Shown here in pieces: positions 1 through 11,814 of a stretch of DNA of 64,000 bases. The stretch spans positions 372,001 through 436,000 of the forward strand of contig JACGCN010000011.1 of assembly GCA_014905825.1 (NCBI GenBank). Direction: 5' to 3'. Position 1 is the stretch's first letter, and each line of letters starts with the position of its first letter. A model generated the notes under the pieces. It saw only the letters and a program-made list of their open reading frames with translations. It did no database searches and was not told where the DNA came from. Made by a program: the position numbers and the translations under genes. The stretch is from Lyophyllum atratum (taxonomy: Eukaryota > Basidiomycota > Agaricomycetes > Agaricales > Lyophyllaceae).

Positions 1-1024
1 AACGTGTAGTTAGACGTCTCGGGCATAGCCTTAGCGACTCTGTAGGGCCCAACAAATTTAGGGCACAACTTCCTCGCTCGTCCCTTGGGCAAATTCAAAT
101 TCTTGGTAGACAAATACACCAAGTTGCCCTTCGAGATATCCGGTCCTTCAGACCGTCGCTTGTTCGCGGTGTGGGTCTGAAACACCCGCGCCTCTATAAT
201 GGCGTCATGAGCTTCAGCCAGGTTCAGGAGCGCGCGCTTAGCGTACTCCTGGATTCCTTTGGGTAGCACGCTGTCGGAACATATTTCCTTAAGCATGGAC
301 GGCATATAGCCCCCATTCAGCTCAAACGGCGCAAATTTCGTCGTTCCCGACACGCTCGCATTTATCGCGAACTCTGTCAAAGGCACACGGTCCACCCAAT
401 CTTTCTGGTTGTGGCGGACGACGGCGCGAAAAATCTGGCCAATGCTGCGATTGGCTCGCTCCGTCTGTCCATCCGTCTGCGGGTGAAACGATGTGGACAT
501 TAGGAGCTTAGCTCCTAATAACTTGTGAAGCTCGCGCCACCAGCGCGATGTAAACTTAGAGTCTCGATCGCTTACAATCAAGCTCGGTAGGCCATGGAGA
601 CGAACGATCTCCTTCAGATAAACCCAGGAGAGCTTTGTCGCCGTCATGGTGGTATGTATGGGTATCAAGTGCACCATACTAGTCATGCGACATATCACTA
701 CCCATAAGTAGTTAAAGCCTTGTGACTCGGGAAATGGTCCTATAAAGTCCATTCCAATAGAGTCCCATGGTTTGATCGGGACTGGTAGGGAATGCAGTTT
801 CCCTGCCGGTTTCCGTGTAGATGTCTTAGTCTGCTGGCAAAACTCGCACGTCTTGCAGAACATACGTACAGTATTGGCTAGCGATGGCCACCAATACCAT
901 CTTCGAATGTATTTGGTGGTGCGATCCGCCCCGAAGTGGCCCATAGTTTTGTGTGCTTGCTCAATTATCATAGTAATGAGCTCCGGTTTTCGAGGAACAC
1001 ATAGAACATCGTCTCTATTCTCGT
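1..1024 (-). pseudogene. Gypsy A integrase (3' part of pol, split from the rest)
   Basis: Read on the minus strand, an uninterrupted frame gives the His/Cys zinc-binding integrase N-terminus (HKTMGHFG, WYWWP, CKTCEFCQ, about 830-960), then a DDE core: D in GMDFIGPFP, D in VSDRDSKF and E in QTDGQTERANR. A post-integrase region leads to KFVGPYRV near base 40. The frame is open to the window edge. It begins at the TCGT target duplication (1021-1024), where element B cut pol, so it has no start codon and is separated from its RT by 27 kb. Confidence 0.9.
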
Positions 1025-1206
1025 TGGAGTATCGTCGGGCAAGACTCCAAACCGGGAAACAGGCAGAACCCGACGGTTGTTTGCGCATGTTTGGCAACAG
1101 CTTCGGACTAGATAGACAGACTTGTACGCAGTAGACAGACATCTCATCATCGCACTTCATTGCTGCTGCCGCGCCGAGCTCGTCGGATTCAGATCGGGCC
1201 ACTCCA
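1025..1206 (+). repeat. 5' LTR of Gypsy B
   Basis: 182 bases, matching 27985-28166 except near 1040 (A versus G) and in GCCGCGCC versus GCCGCACC. It has TG...CA ends with the longer inverted terminus TGGAGT/ACTCCA. It is very short for a Gypsy LTR. Confidence 0.92.
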
Positions 1207-1208
1207 TC

Positions 1209-1228
1209 TGGTGACAACTGCGCGATCC
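1209..1228 (+). other. Candidate primer binding site of Gypsy B
   Basis: TGGTGACAACTGCGCG begins two bases after the LTR. A PBS normally starts TGG to pair with the CCA tail of a tRNA. I cannot name the tRNA. Confidence 0.55.
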
Positions 1229-1678
1229 AAACTCACAAACTGTGCCTGTGCCCCGTGTCCTGTGTTCCGCTTTCTGTGACGTGTTCTATTTCCTGTGACC
1301 AGCATTCCCAACCTGCAACGCGACAACCTCGTGTCAACACCCGTGGCGGGCGACAGGCTTTTCTATATCAACGGGCCTTTGATTAAACTGGCACCACGCA
1401 ACATCAACGTGTCGAGAGACGCAAAAGGCCGCTTTATTCCGAAACTGGCGCCAGCGCACCCCCCCATCGACATTCCCCAACCCTCGACATCCCAGCTTTC
1501 CACCACCACATCCTCACTATTCCCCAGCCTATCTTCGTCGCCATCATCCCTGTGGTCCGATCTATTCACCGATAAGGATTCCGATTCCAGACCAGACACA
1601 CCAACGATCCCACCTGTACCGCCGACTACCCCACAGGCCAGCGACACACCCGAGCTCCCACCAACCCCAGCCACTGAT

Positions 1679-2963
1679 ATGAGCGAGTCGGACAGCTTCA
1701 TGATGTTCCACGGCGGGGACGACGACGAAAAGGAGAGCCCACGCGACTTCCTCAATAAGCTGGAGCGGATGTTCATGATCAAGGCTACTTTTTCGGACGA
1801 AAACAAAATCAGCTACTTCCAGTTCAGCCTCAAGGACGGAGGGCCCGCGTCGCAGTGGTTTGACGCGCTGGCCGAGAACCAGAAGCAAACCTGGAACGCC
1901 CTGAGGGCGGCATACAACCTCCGTTGGCCGGCGAAGACAGCGGTGGTGAAGACGCAGGCAGAGAAACAGACGGAGCTGAACGAGGTGAAGATCAGGGAGG
2001 ACGAGCTGTGCAGGAAGGTGAAGGTGAACGGCATAGAGGTCTACACGCACGTCGCGTGGGCAGACAAGGTGGAGCGGCTAGCGAAGGCGATCCCCGACGA
2101 CAACAACCTCCTCGTCCAGGCCACCAGGAGCGGTATGGCGCCCTCGCTGAAGGCCCTCGTACCACACTCGCACAACACCTGGGCGACGTTCTGTAAAGCA
2201 GTCAAGGATGTCGACATGAGCGACCTGAAGGAGAGGAAGGACGAAAAGGCGAAAGCGGAGGCGAAGTCGGCGAGGCTAGAGAGGGAGGTGGAGATCCTCA
2301 GGAGTCAGGACCTACAGGCCGCAGCCCCCACCCACACTGTCGAAGGTACTGGGTGCGGCGTTCGCTAAAGTGGACCTGGGACCACGCATGCCACAACCAT
2401 CGTTCGGACCGCCGAGGATCGCGACCCCACAGTACCACAACCCAGCGCTTGCCGCACCGAGACGGAGAACCGACGCGCAGAAATGGGACATCATCCACCG
2501 CCTGCCCGCCCCAATTCCAGACAGCCCTGCCAACCGAGCAGCATACCAGGCCTCGGTAACGAGGTGGCACACGACACACCCAGGGTTCGACGCAGCCACG
2601 GAGGACCGACCTTACCCGCTCACGCCGGGGACGTGTGCGCTGGGAACGGGCGAGTGCATGGGCTGCGGCATGATGGGCCACCGCTCGGACACATGCACCT
2701 CACAGCAGAAATTGCCGGACATAGAGTCGAGGTGGAGGAGGAAGGTGAACTCTATCAAGAGTGCAGTAGCGCGAGCAGCAGACCAGACCGCCGCCGTCAA
2801 CCTCGTCGAGGACGAGGGGTTCGTCATAACAGAGTCGGAGTATAGAGCACAGGTGGAGGAGGAGCTGAGGTCACAGCTGGAGGTGCAGATACGAGCTCAA
2901 CTGCGCGCCGAGATTCGCGCCGAGTACGAGCGCCAGGGAAATGGGGAAGGGTCGACCGACTAG
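1679..2963 (+). pseudogene. Gypsy B gag with CCHC zinc knuckle, frameshifted
   Basis: Capsid-type Gag. The frame is open from at least 1295, but the first ATG in it is 1679 (MSESDSFMMF), so I use that start. It contains a retrotrans-gag helical region (DFLNKLERMF, SQWFDALAENQ, WNALRAAYNLRWP) and a coiled acidic/basic stretch around 2215-2310. The frame ends at TAA 2366-2368, but the downstream frame resumes at LSKVLGAAFAKVDLG, so a one-base indel lies near 2325. The second part holds the zinc knuckle CMGCGMMGHRSDTC (about 2656-2697) and ends at TAG 2961-2963. A possible -1 slippery site lies 19 bases before that stop. Confidence 0.8.
2936..2942 (+). promoter_or_regulatory. Candidate -1 ribosomal frameshift heptamer between gag and pol
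   Basis: G GGA AAT fits the X XXY YYZ rule in the gag frame. A -1 slip here enters the pol frame directly (W G R V D R L D...), bypassing the gag stop at 2961. I did not establish a downstream stimulatory structure. Confidence 0.45.
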
Positions 2964-4591
2964 ATGCCGAACGGTCGACCCTCGAACATGGCGAAACGGA
3001 TGGACCTCTGGTCCTCGTGCGCTCCCAGGCTGCCCACGAGGACCAATCACTGACACCTGCGACCCCGAATTCAATACTCGACATTCATGTATGCGACGAT
3101 ACGTTTCAATTTACCACAGTTGACCTGTATGAGATACGCTCTGAGTCGCAAGGGTATCGGGAGAAGGAGACAACACCCTTCTTCCATGAAGTCAAAATAC
3201 ACGGGCCGCGGGGAGAGATAGTAAGGGTGTGGGGACACTTCGACGACGGCGCGATGGTCGACGCAATGTCGGCGTCGATGTACAGTAAAGTCAAGCACAG
3301 ACTGGCACCACTACAGAAGTCTCGAAGGCGATTGAAGATGGCAAACGGCACGATCGTAACACCCTTGGGTTGTTGGGGAGGGACCCTAGAGTTGAAGGGT
3401 ATACAAGTGGAGGCGGAATTTGAGGTGTTTGAGAGCGGGGGCGGCTGGGACTTCTTGTTCGGGAAGCGGCTCATGACGACATTCGGAGCGATACACGACT
3501 ACAGCGCCGACACAGTACGCATCCGAGTCCAAGACAAGGAGGAAAACCTGACCAACCAGTTCAACATCATGGCAGGCCGGACGGCGACGGTCGAAGTACA
3601 CAAGGTGACCAAGGAGCAGCAACTAACTACAGCCAGTGTGGGAGCGGACATAGAGTGGATCGAGAGGATGACACGGGCGCGGCGGAGAGTGGAGGGTACA
3701 GTGGAGGAGGCAGCGCGGTTGTTGGACCAAAACAGGAAGCGTGACGAGGAGGAGACAAGGGCGGCACAGGAACGAAGGGAGAGGTTGCGGGTGGAGAGGG
3801 AACGCCTGGAGAGGGCGGTAGCAGAGGAAGAGACGAAAGAGAGATGGGAAGCGAAGGCGAGGGCACGGAAGATGTGGCGGAAATGGAAGGGTGAGTCCCA
3901 GAGGCGGCATCGAAGGTGGAAGACACGCATGAACCCGATAGTGGCGATACGGACATGGCGAGCAGAAGACCCAGAGGCCACACCTGTATGCGTCGTCTCG
4001 GAGGAGACAGGGGACCAGGAGGAGGACAGCGCGGCGGAGATACCGACAGACACCCTAGTGGAGGACGCGAACTTGTTCACGAGGCTCACCGACCCGTTCA
4101 AGGCCCAACGAGTCGAGGAAGTGACACGACAGGTGAGGGTGGGCGATGACCTCTCGGCGGAGGAGAAGGCAGCAGCACACGCGCTGGTGGCGGAATACGC
4201 GGACATATTCGCACTCTCAGTCGGCGAGGTCAAACAAGTCGAAGGCGCAGTACACCGTCTCAACATACAGGAGAAGGCCGTATTCTCGAAGAAGGTGCAT
4301 TAGAAGCCGAACACCCCGCCCCAGAGGAAGTACCTGCACAAGAGTATTGACGCCATGCTAGCCGCGGGGATCATTGAGCAGTGCGACCCCAGCCAGGTCA
4401 AGTGCGTCTCGCCCACCACACTAGCGCAGAAGGCCCACCAGGGAGCGGGCCTCAGGCTCGAGGAACTACAGCACCGGGTCAACGACGAGTGCGTCGCAAA
4501 TGGTATGGATGCACCATTCGAGTTACCACCGAGGCCCGAGCCCACCACCGCAGACGAGGAGAAAGCCGACGAGCCAAAATGGCGCATCTGC
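2942..4591 (+). pseudogene. Gypsy B protease and N-terminal reverse transcriptase, broken
   Basis: The pol frame is open through the gag stop. It shows a retropepsin-like segment (WGHFDDGAMVDAM, then a hydrophobic strand, then WDFLFGKRLM) and an Arg/Glu-rich linker (about 3650-3900). The RT approach follows (DIFALSVGEVKQVEG, VFSKKVH). A TAG at 4301-4303 interrupts where the frame continues KPNTPPQRKYLHKSIDAML, most likely a CAG to TAG change. The frame goes on through AAGIIEQCDPSQVKCVSPTT to WRIC, where the KDZ element splits it at CATCTGC. The RT resumes at 20042 (and again at 25161) with QNFAQINK. Confidence 0.85.
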
Positions 4592-4687
4592 CACTTCAGG
4601 CAGCCCCCTAGTCATACCTTGTTAGGTACAATCGTCCCACCAAATAATTGAGCCTAACTAGGGCAGAATTTGTGGTACCACCCTCCC
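4592..4687 (+). repeat. Left terminal inverted repeat of the KDZ element
   Basis: Pairs with the reverse complement of 19946-20041 (again at 25065-25160). The first 19 bases are identical; the rest has scattered mismatches out to GTGGTACCACCC. Confidence 0.9.
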
Positions 4688-5160
4688 ACTTCTGGGACCT
4701 CCCACCAACTGCGTGGGAGCTCCCAAATGTATGGGGCCTCCCGCATTTTTGATGCATGGGAGCTCCCCTTAGGCATCAAATAAATTCACGGGTGTGGGCT
4801 CTCCCATTGAGTCACACTATCCATGTCACATCTTGTGGGAGCCCCCACCCAGCATTAGGGAGCTCCCACCTCTCTTATGATACATCCGTCAACTCTGTTA
4901 AATCACTAAAACTTGTTTCGGAATGCATGGGTTGGCTAGAGCTAGGCAGAAAATCATTTCAGGCTAGCTAATAGATTGGCATGGCTATTTTGCGCACCTA
5001 CAGTAGTGCCAGCCGAATTTCACCTTCTTTCTACACTTTTATATTCTGTATGTGGCGTGAATATAGTCTCAAGCTCAAGTCATTGCGACTTGAGAAACTG
5101 GACATTGACTCAGCACTAACTATGGCAGCCGGATACAGCAGATGTTGATCCATGACACAG
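4680..5160 (+). repeat. Left subterminal GGGAGCTCCC region
   Basis: Between the TIR and the minisatellite the sequence repeats short palindromic GGGAGCTCCC / GTGGGAGC words (4690-4875), matching the style of the right end. Bases 4880-5160 hold nothing else I can identify. Confidence 0.6.
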
Positions 5161-5164
5161 CACA

Positions 5165-5600
5165 CATGCCCCCCCCCCCCCCCCCCCTCCGATTTGCTTG
5201 TGGGTGCTCCCCTCACAAGAATGGGCCCTCCCACCATGCCTGTGGGCCCTCCCCTCAATGACATGGGCCCTCCCACTGTACCCGTGGGCCCTCCCTTGTA
5301 ATGAAATGGGCCCTCCCACCATGCCTGTGGGCCCTCCCCTCAATGACATGGGCCCTCCCACTGTACCCATGGGTGCTCCCTTGTAATAAAATGGGCCCTC
5401 CCACCATGCTTGTGGGCCCTCCCCTCAATCACATGGGCCCTCCCACTGTACCTGCGGGTGCTCTCCTCACAAGAATGGGCCCTCCCACCATGCCTGTGGG
5501 CCCTCCCACTGTACCCGTGGGCCCTCCCTTGTAATGAAATGGGCCCTCCACCTGTACGTGTGGGCCCTCCCACTATAGCTGTGGGAGCTACCACTAAATG
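5165..5600 (+). repeat. Left subterminal minisatellite (GGGCCCTCCCA units)
   Basis: A C homopolymer (about 5169-5188) leads into head-to-tail units of ATGGGCCCTCCCAC plus spacer, with a higher-order period of about 85 bases (repeats begin near 5221, 5307 and 5391). The apparent ORFs on both strands here are repeat artefacts. 5601-5802 contains only run-out of the repeat. Confidence 0.85.
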
Positions 5601-5802
5601 ATTATGGGCCCGCCTCCCCACGACGTAGGAGCTCCCGCAGTGACACAATTTTACCCAAGTTAAACACTGCAGAGTGCTTATGCTCAGACTTAAACTTACT
5701 TTCAAGACACTCAATAGCAGCATGCCAAGAAAGGACGATCGATACTTTGGTACAGACAAGATGTAAGGAATAAACTCATGGGCCTGCTCATTCACCACCC
5801 TA

Positions 5803-8800
5803 CTACGACTGTGAATCCGACTCTGGATGCTCCTCAGGTGGTGGAGGGCGGGACGAACCAGCAGCAGCATTTTTCTGGCCATGTGAGCGTGAAGGTGCGG
5901 GCTTCGGAGGGCGGACAGGACTACGGTCATGATGGAGCTTGCGCTTCTTGGAGGACCTGTCATCAGTACCATCTCGATCTCTTCCACGTCGTGCACGGTC
6001 CGGAGAGAAGTCACGCCTGCGTGAGGCAGAGCGGGAGCGGGATCGGCCTCGGCGTGAAGGGGAGACAGAGGGGGAACGTGAGTGGCTACGCCGTGAGTCT
6101 GAACGCCCATGGCGTGCATGGGAGGGGGCATGATCTCTGCGCGAGCGGGAGCGGGAACGATCTCTCCGCGAGCGAGAGTTAGAGCGGGAGCGGGAACGAT
6201 CTCTCCACGAGCGAGAGTGAGAGCGATCTCGCCGTGAACGTGGAGGTGGGTGGGTGTCAGGGTGTTCGAAGCCGGATTGATAATGACGTAGATCAAGACG
6301 GCGAGACTCAACAGCTGGGGTCTCACGTCTTCTGGAGGTCCTTGAATCCGAGGCGCGATTCGACATGTTGGGAGGGCCCGGAACCTCCTGTCCCTCGTCG
6401 TCGGAGCTGATGTTGGTCGGTAACTTGCCTTTGAACTTACGCGTCCCAAGGAGACCGGATCTCTTCTTAGATTTCGACTTTCGCCCGATAGATTTTTGGT
6501 ACTTGGCGGAGTCGGACACGGAAAGGACAGTGCGCCTATTTGTGTTGACCACGAGGGGGACATCAGCCAGGGCTGGATCATCGTCAGCAAGGGCTTTTTG
6601 CTCTAATAAGGTTATCATGAGCATGGAGGGTACGAGCGGACATGGTTAATTTTACTTACCTGCTGACCACTCGACAATCATAATTGCCGACTCGTCTTCG
6701 GAGTCGAGTCGAGCTGTGTTGCTGGCTTTCATGTGATGCTGGGGTATGCCGTTGTCCTTGCTGTGGAGGTCAAAGCCCGGGGCGGGGGCACGAGCGGATG
6801 GTGGCCAGTTGATGATTTGAATTTTCTCCTTGTATGCAAAATCTGCCCATCCGACCCAGGGAACCTTCTGCTGTTTGCAGACCTCGAGGGTATGATTGCC
6901 ACGTGCATGAAGAATCTTCCCTACGGCCACGATCATGTTAGTGTATTAAAAGATATGTTTATCAATGGACGGACCTAGGTCATTGCGTATATACATACTA
7001 AAGATCCGCCGTTCATGGTCACGGTCCTTTTCCCCGGGATTCTTCGTCCTCGAGACAGCAAACAATTCATCGGTAACCTCAAGTCCTTTCAATTTCATAT
7101 CTGCCACGCTACTTGAGTGTCAGCCCACGTACACAGCCTATGTGAATATAGTACTTACCGGAACATTGCCTGATAATCGCTCAGCTGACTTGCGATCGAG
7201 GCTTGGTGTTCATTGCGAAGCTGTTCGTATGCTTGAGTTCCACCCCAAGCCATGCTATTTGTGATGCCGTATTCATCCAGCTCGGTATTGACAACAAACC
7301 CAAAGACATGTACGCCATACACTTCATATGCCTGGGCACTCTGATGTAGACAAAGGGGTTAGACATCGTAGGCGAAGGACATGTAAACCACGTACTGATT
7401 GAATGAATTTTTGGGCGACTGATGCCATTACCTTCCTGAATTTTCCATCCGCCTTCATGTTGGGTGCATAATCTGTGGTCCGATCTTTGAACCACTCGAC
7501 GATGGACTCCATACATTTGGCCTCACACTCCGGGTCCTCCCAGTCCTCACCAAGAGCATCCTTGAGATGCTTCTCGTATTCGTCAGCCAGTACTCTCGCC
7601 CATTCCGATGCTTTGGCTAAAGTAGGGGTTAACAATGTGTGACGGAATATATAGTCTAAATACTCACTGCCTTTATCTTTTTTTTTGCTTCCATGCACCC
7701 CGTACCAAGCCTGGAAGGCGTTCCATCTATTCACCTCGTGACGTGGAGTCGGTACCGATTGCCCGACGAGTTGGTAAAGGGATAAGACCGGCTTCTCGTA
7801 CTGCCCTGCAATCTCGGCCATCCGACGTTGGTACTCGGCGTGGGCAGTAAAAGCGGCATCCTTAGCGACGTCCGGGATAGGTCCTGGCTTGAATGACACG
7901 CCGTCCTCACGTCCCTCATCACCCCCAGCTTCCACACGTTCCTTGCCCTTATTCTTGGGCTGGGGCTTCAACTTCCGTTTCGTTTTCTTCCTCGAACTCT
8001 CACCCCCCGATGACTGCTGGGCTGTAGAATCATCGCTGCGGGCACCAGCCTCGGAACCGCGGCGTCTTGAGTGCTCCGATCGCACCTCGTCTTCCATAGC
8101 AGCGTCATCATCAGCATCCAGCTCTGCCTGGGTCGGTTCACGACGATGCTCCGGCACACGTGCCAGGTGCCGCTCTTTCTCGCGTTCAGTGGTCTCGAAA
8201 TCCGACCCGGATGGTTCAGATTCAAAGGGGGTAATAGGGCGATGGGGCGGGGAGACGAGAGGTGAAGGAGGGCGAGGGTTGTGCAAGGGTTGGGGTGGTG
8301 GGAGTGGAGGGGCTGAATTGGGCAGAGAGTCGAGGGCTGAAGGACGGTGAGGCCGGGCTTGGGGTGGTGCGACTGGACCTGGAGGGACGGGCGAACGCCT
8401 GAATCCCATACGAGACAGGATGAATGCATCATCGGGATCATCAGAGTCCAAACCCCGTCGTCGAGGGACGGGTTTGGGGCGGCCGGAGGCATCCGTTGCG
8501 CGGTTCGGGACCTTGGGCTTGATTGGCGGAGGTTCCTCTTCGTCTAGTGGAGTTGTTAGTGGGGATCAGCACTATGTCAAGCCGAACGGACTCACCCTCA
8601 GGCTCGGACTCGTTCTCAGGTTCTTCTCCATGCTGGTCCTTCCTTCCAGTTTTGTCTGGCAGCGTTGTTAGTGGGAATCACGCCATCTTAAGCCGGGCGG
8701 ACTCACCCTCAGGTTTGACGGGCTGGTCTTCAGGTTCTTCCCCGTGCTCTTCCTCCTCAGGTTCTTCATCCGTGTCTTCCTCCGTTCCGGAACCAGGAAG

Positions 8801-8992
8801 TTCTTGCTCCGGTGCGGCTTTTTCTTCTGGCAGACGGTTTAGTTTTGATCGATACACAAAGCCCGGAAAGTTCGAAGACTTACGCTCAGGTACAGGAGGT
8901 TTTTTCACCCTCTGTCGTTGGGGTGCTTTGCGGCGGGTAGGGAGCGGAATATCTTCTATGTTCTTGGTGTTCGAACGTGTAGCCCGTGCCAT
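5803..8992 (-). CDS. KDZ cargo gene 1: large SR-tailed protein of unknown function
   Basis: Nine exons on the minus strand: 8992-8884, 8826-8707, 8655-8596, 8543-7668, 7616-7396, 7340-7159, 7108-6999, 6920-6660 and 6602-5803. All join in frame, giving 912 residues with no internal stop. The N-terminus is basic then acidic and proline-rich. A central folded part contains VNRWNAFQAWYGVH and VEWFKDRT, followed by VYGVHVFGFVVNTE and a Trp-rich stretch (VPWVGWADF, IINWP). The last ~150 residues are an Arg/Ser-rich tail (SRSRRDRSRSRSRRD-like). The WNAFQAWY and INWP segments resemble proteins that I recall recurring in agaric genomes; that recollection is unverified. The SR tail suggests nuclear or RNA-associated location. 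Exons 2-3 carry a duplicated intron unit. The intact frame contrasts with the dead retroelements around it. Confidence 0.8.
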
Positions 8993-9518
8993 TATGAGTG
9001 TTCAGCTAGTCAGAAGAGCGAAACAAAGGATGGGTAGAGAAACACGAGATGCTCAATTTGTGAACGCCACGTTGTCATGACCGCGCGCAATCATAGCCTC
9101 TAGAAAAATCATCAGATCAACCGGGAGATCGTCGATGACCTGTGTAGGCGACGGTCCAAACATTTGCAATTGAGGAGTCCATGACTAAACATAGCTATAG
9201 TCAGAAGAAAGCAAACAGCGAAATTGACAAAGGCCACAGACCGATTACTCTGCGGCGGCCGGGCGAGTTGGGCTTCTAGAAAAAAAAGAAAGAACACATA
9301 CGATGCTGTCAGCCAAGCGGGAAAACTTAGAAGGCCCCCTGGAGGCGAACATCTCAAAACAGTAAATTCGGGGGTAGGTATGGACTAAAGATATTTGCAA
9401 AAAAAACGTAGCATGCCAACGATGAAAGATCATGCGGATGCCGATGATGAAAGATTACGCGGATGGGCCATGTGTAAGACGATGGGGGACAATGGGGGAT
9501 GTAGCATGTGCTCGCCGG
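8993..9518. other. Spacer between the two cargo genes
   Basis: 526 bases that should hold the promoter of cargo gene 1 and the 3' end of cargo gene 2. It contains an imperfect direct repeat CGATGAAAGAT(CA/TA)YGCGGATG near 9420-9466. No other feature seen. Confidence 0.5.
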
Positions 9519-11814
9519 TTATTCGGGGGTGCCCAATCGGTGTGGTACGACGGGGGCCCTGGCAAAATAGTTGAAAAAAGATTGGGTATAAAAGCGCGTA
9601 ACAACCCTCTCAACTTCGGCGATCTCAAACTCTCTGTACCCCGTAGACGGCTTCTCAGGCAAATCCTTCAACGATGGAGGGCAGCCCACCCACGATTTCA
9701 TGACCTTGACCATGGCCAGGAGGTAAGGTGCCCGTCCCGACAAGCGTACCGCCGCTAACCCTTCTGCATCCCGGCTGACATGTTCGTCCAGGGTTGAATG
9801 CTTGAGAGGAAAGCAGGCACGTATGAGGTCACGACGATCTTGGAGGATGTCACGACGATCTTGGAGGGGTGTGTTGACGAGTGTGGAAATGCGGCAGTCC
9901 AGTGCGACAAATTCGGAGCGGAAGTTGAGGTCATAGAGCTCCCACAAGATTTCATGCACCATCCGTAGACGCAGAGGGTCCGTCGTAAGCAGTTTCTCTC
10001 CTTTCCAACTCGGAACGACAGTTGATGAATTAACTTCGACGCCAGTTTCTGTGACGGCGTTGCCCAGAATGGAAATGATCTCGTCGTGGCGCTTGCGCGC
10101 AAGAGTCTCATGGTGCGCAGCATTCTCTCTATTTCGATCATCTGGAGCGGCACCAAAGTTGAGCAGAGTTCGCCACAGAGACACAGAAATCGGGCGCGCG
10201 TTGGCATTTGGCGCGACGAGGCGGAAGAGGAGTGCAGCGCGGTTCCGTAGCCAGTTGTGTATGTAGTGTGTTCTCCTATCTTCTGACGAGACACCGATGA
10301 ACAGACCAGGTTCTGGGAGTATATATCCCGCATCCGCCGGGGTGGTAGCGTAGCAGACGTTTGCAGGGTCTACATCGACCACTTCTAGAGCGTCTCGCCA
10401 GGCCTCGATAGCCGGTGGCAAAAATGGGCTGAAGGGCTCGGTGAATTTGTTCCGTCCACCTCCCTGTTGGCTGGCGATGCGGTTAACATCTAGTGTAGTC
10501 AGTCAGAAGAGGTCCGGTAATGGTATATACAACGACTTACGTCCAAGGTTTGTCATGGGCCTACTTCGGGAGGGGCCGGATGATGCTGGGGTGGAAGGAG
10601 ACGACGCCGCGGTAGAGGTCGCCCTGCTATTAGAATCTAGTCTCTCCTGCTTGATTAAAGGTTTCAATAATGGTGTATAGAAGTGCTTACATGGGTGATT
10701 TGACTTGTTCTGCTTCGCAAGCCTGCCTCGCACGGGGCCTGATGAAGCGGGGATAGACGCTGGGGACGGGATGGAAGGTGTGGATGCGAATGGGTCAGGA
10801 AAACTCAAGAAAGACCTGGCAAATCGGCCGAAGACCTTGTACCTGCCCCAGTTGCTAGCAGGACCAACAAAAAAAGGCTGAAACGGTGGGGTCGCGTCTT
10901 CGAAGACTGCCCATGTTGGAGTCTTGCACACAGGGACAACTTCATCAATGCGAGTCTCAGTAAACGATTCCCAGTCTTTCACGATCCAGACTGGCAAGCC
11001 AGCGCGCACGAACTCGTGAATAACTGCATGCTCTTGCACATATGCTCCGATGGCGTCAGCTACACCTGTAGCCAATGGTTGTAGACCTGTCATGCGGGGG
11101 TGGAAGATGTACAAGTAGTCGAGGAAGCCCACGAGCTCAAGATAGCATCGCTGGAACAAGGAAACACAGAACTGAACTTGGCGTAAGCTCATGGGCAGTT
11201 CGTAGATGCGGTCAAGCATGTCCATCTGCGTGTGGCTCATCGAGGCTATGACTGGGATTTTTGTTGGGAAGTTAGGATCAGTGCTGTACTTGGTAATTCG
11301 TTCGTTCATTCGGTTCGCGTAATCTCCAAGCGCATGCGCGAAGTTGTCGGTCAGGAAACCTACGCCACGGAGCATGTTACTGGGTTCGATGACGAAGTCA
11401 GCGGTAGTTGGGATCTTCCACATGATGTTCAAAGGATCGTCAGGATTTGCGGGCCGCCGAGGTATAGCTGCAAGGTGGCACGCTTGGACGACATAGGGTT
11501 GGGGTCCACACAAAGGGTCCTCCATACCGTATCTGAAGTCTTTTCTGAGTTTCATCTCCCGAGTCGTTCCCAAGGGGGGCTCGAACGTGTAGCAAACGTT
11601 AGGACTTAGCACGATTTGGTGCCCATCGTTCACGAGAGAGCCGACCATACCCTCGAATGGCATCCGAGCTGCGTTACATGTCAACCTAGTTGCTTTGCTC
11701 CGTTAACGAAAAATACATACTGCTTGCGAGGCCTTTCTTGTGGGTAAGAAGTTCAGGATTTGCCAGGAGGTCACGTCGTGTGCTCTTGTGAATGGAGAAA
11801 TTCGAGGTCGTCAT
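9519..11814 (-). CDS. KDZ cargo gene 2: hypothetical protein with conserved HPRM motif
   Basis: Four exons on the minus strand: 11814-11721, 11668-10691, 10636-10541 and 10489-9519. They join in frame to 712 residues starting MTTSNFSIHK. The middle has LYIFHPRMTGLQP, then IGAYVQEHAVIHEF and AGLPVWIVKDW. A Ser/Pro-rich low-complexity linker (about residues 340-390) follows, and the C-terminus is helical. The HPRM...AGLPVW pattern matches a family of long uncharacterised proteins I recall as common in Agaricomycetes genomes; I know no function for it. A small in-frame tandem repeat, LQDRRDILQDRRD, lies near 9830-9875. Exon 3 boundaries are the least certain; other AG choices there meet stop codons. 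No transposase or nuclease motif seen. Confidence 0.75.

Noticed and set aside
968..1150. Minus-strand ORF crossing the left edge of element B
   Set aside because: It spans the LTR of Gypsy B and the broken integrase of Gypsy A, so it is a chimera of two elements.
5031..5600. Several plus and minus ORFs (WALPPCLW-like repeats)
   Set aside because: They follow the minisatellite period in several frames and have no independent support.
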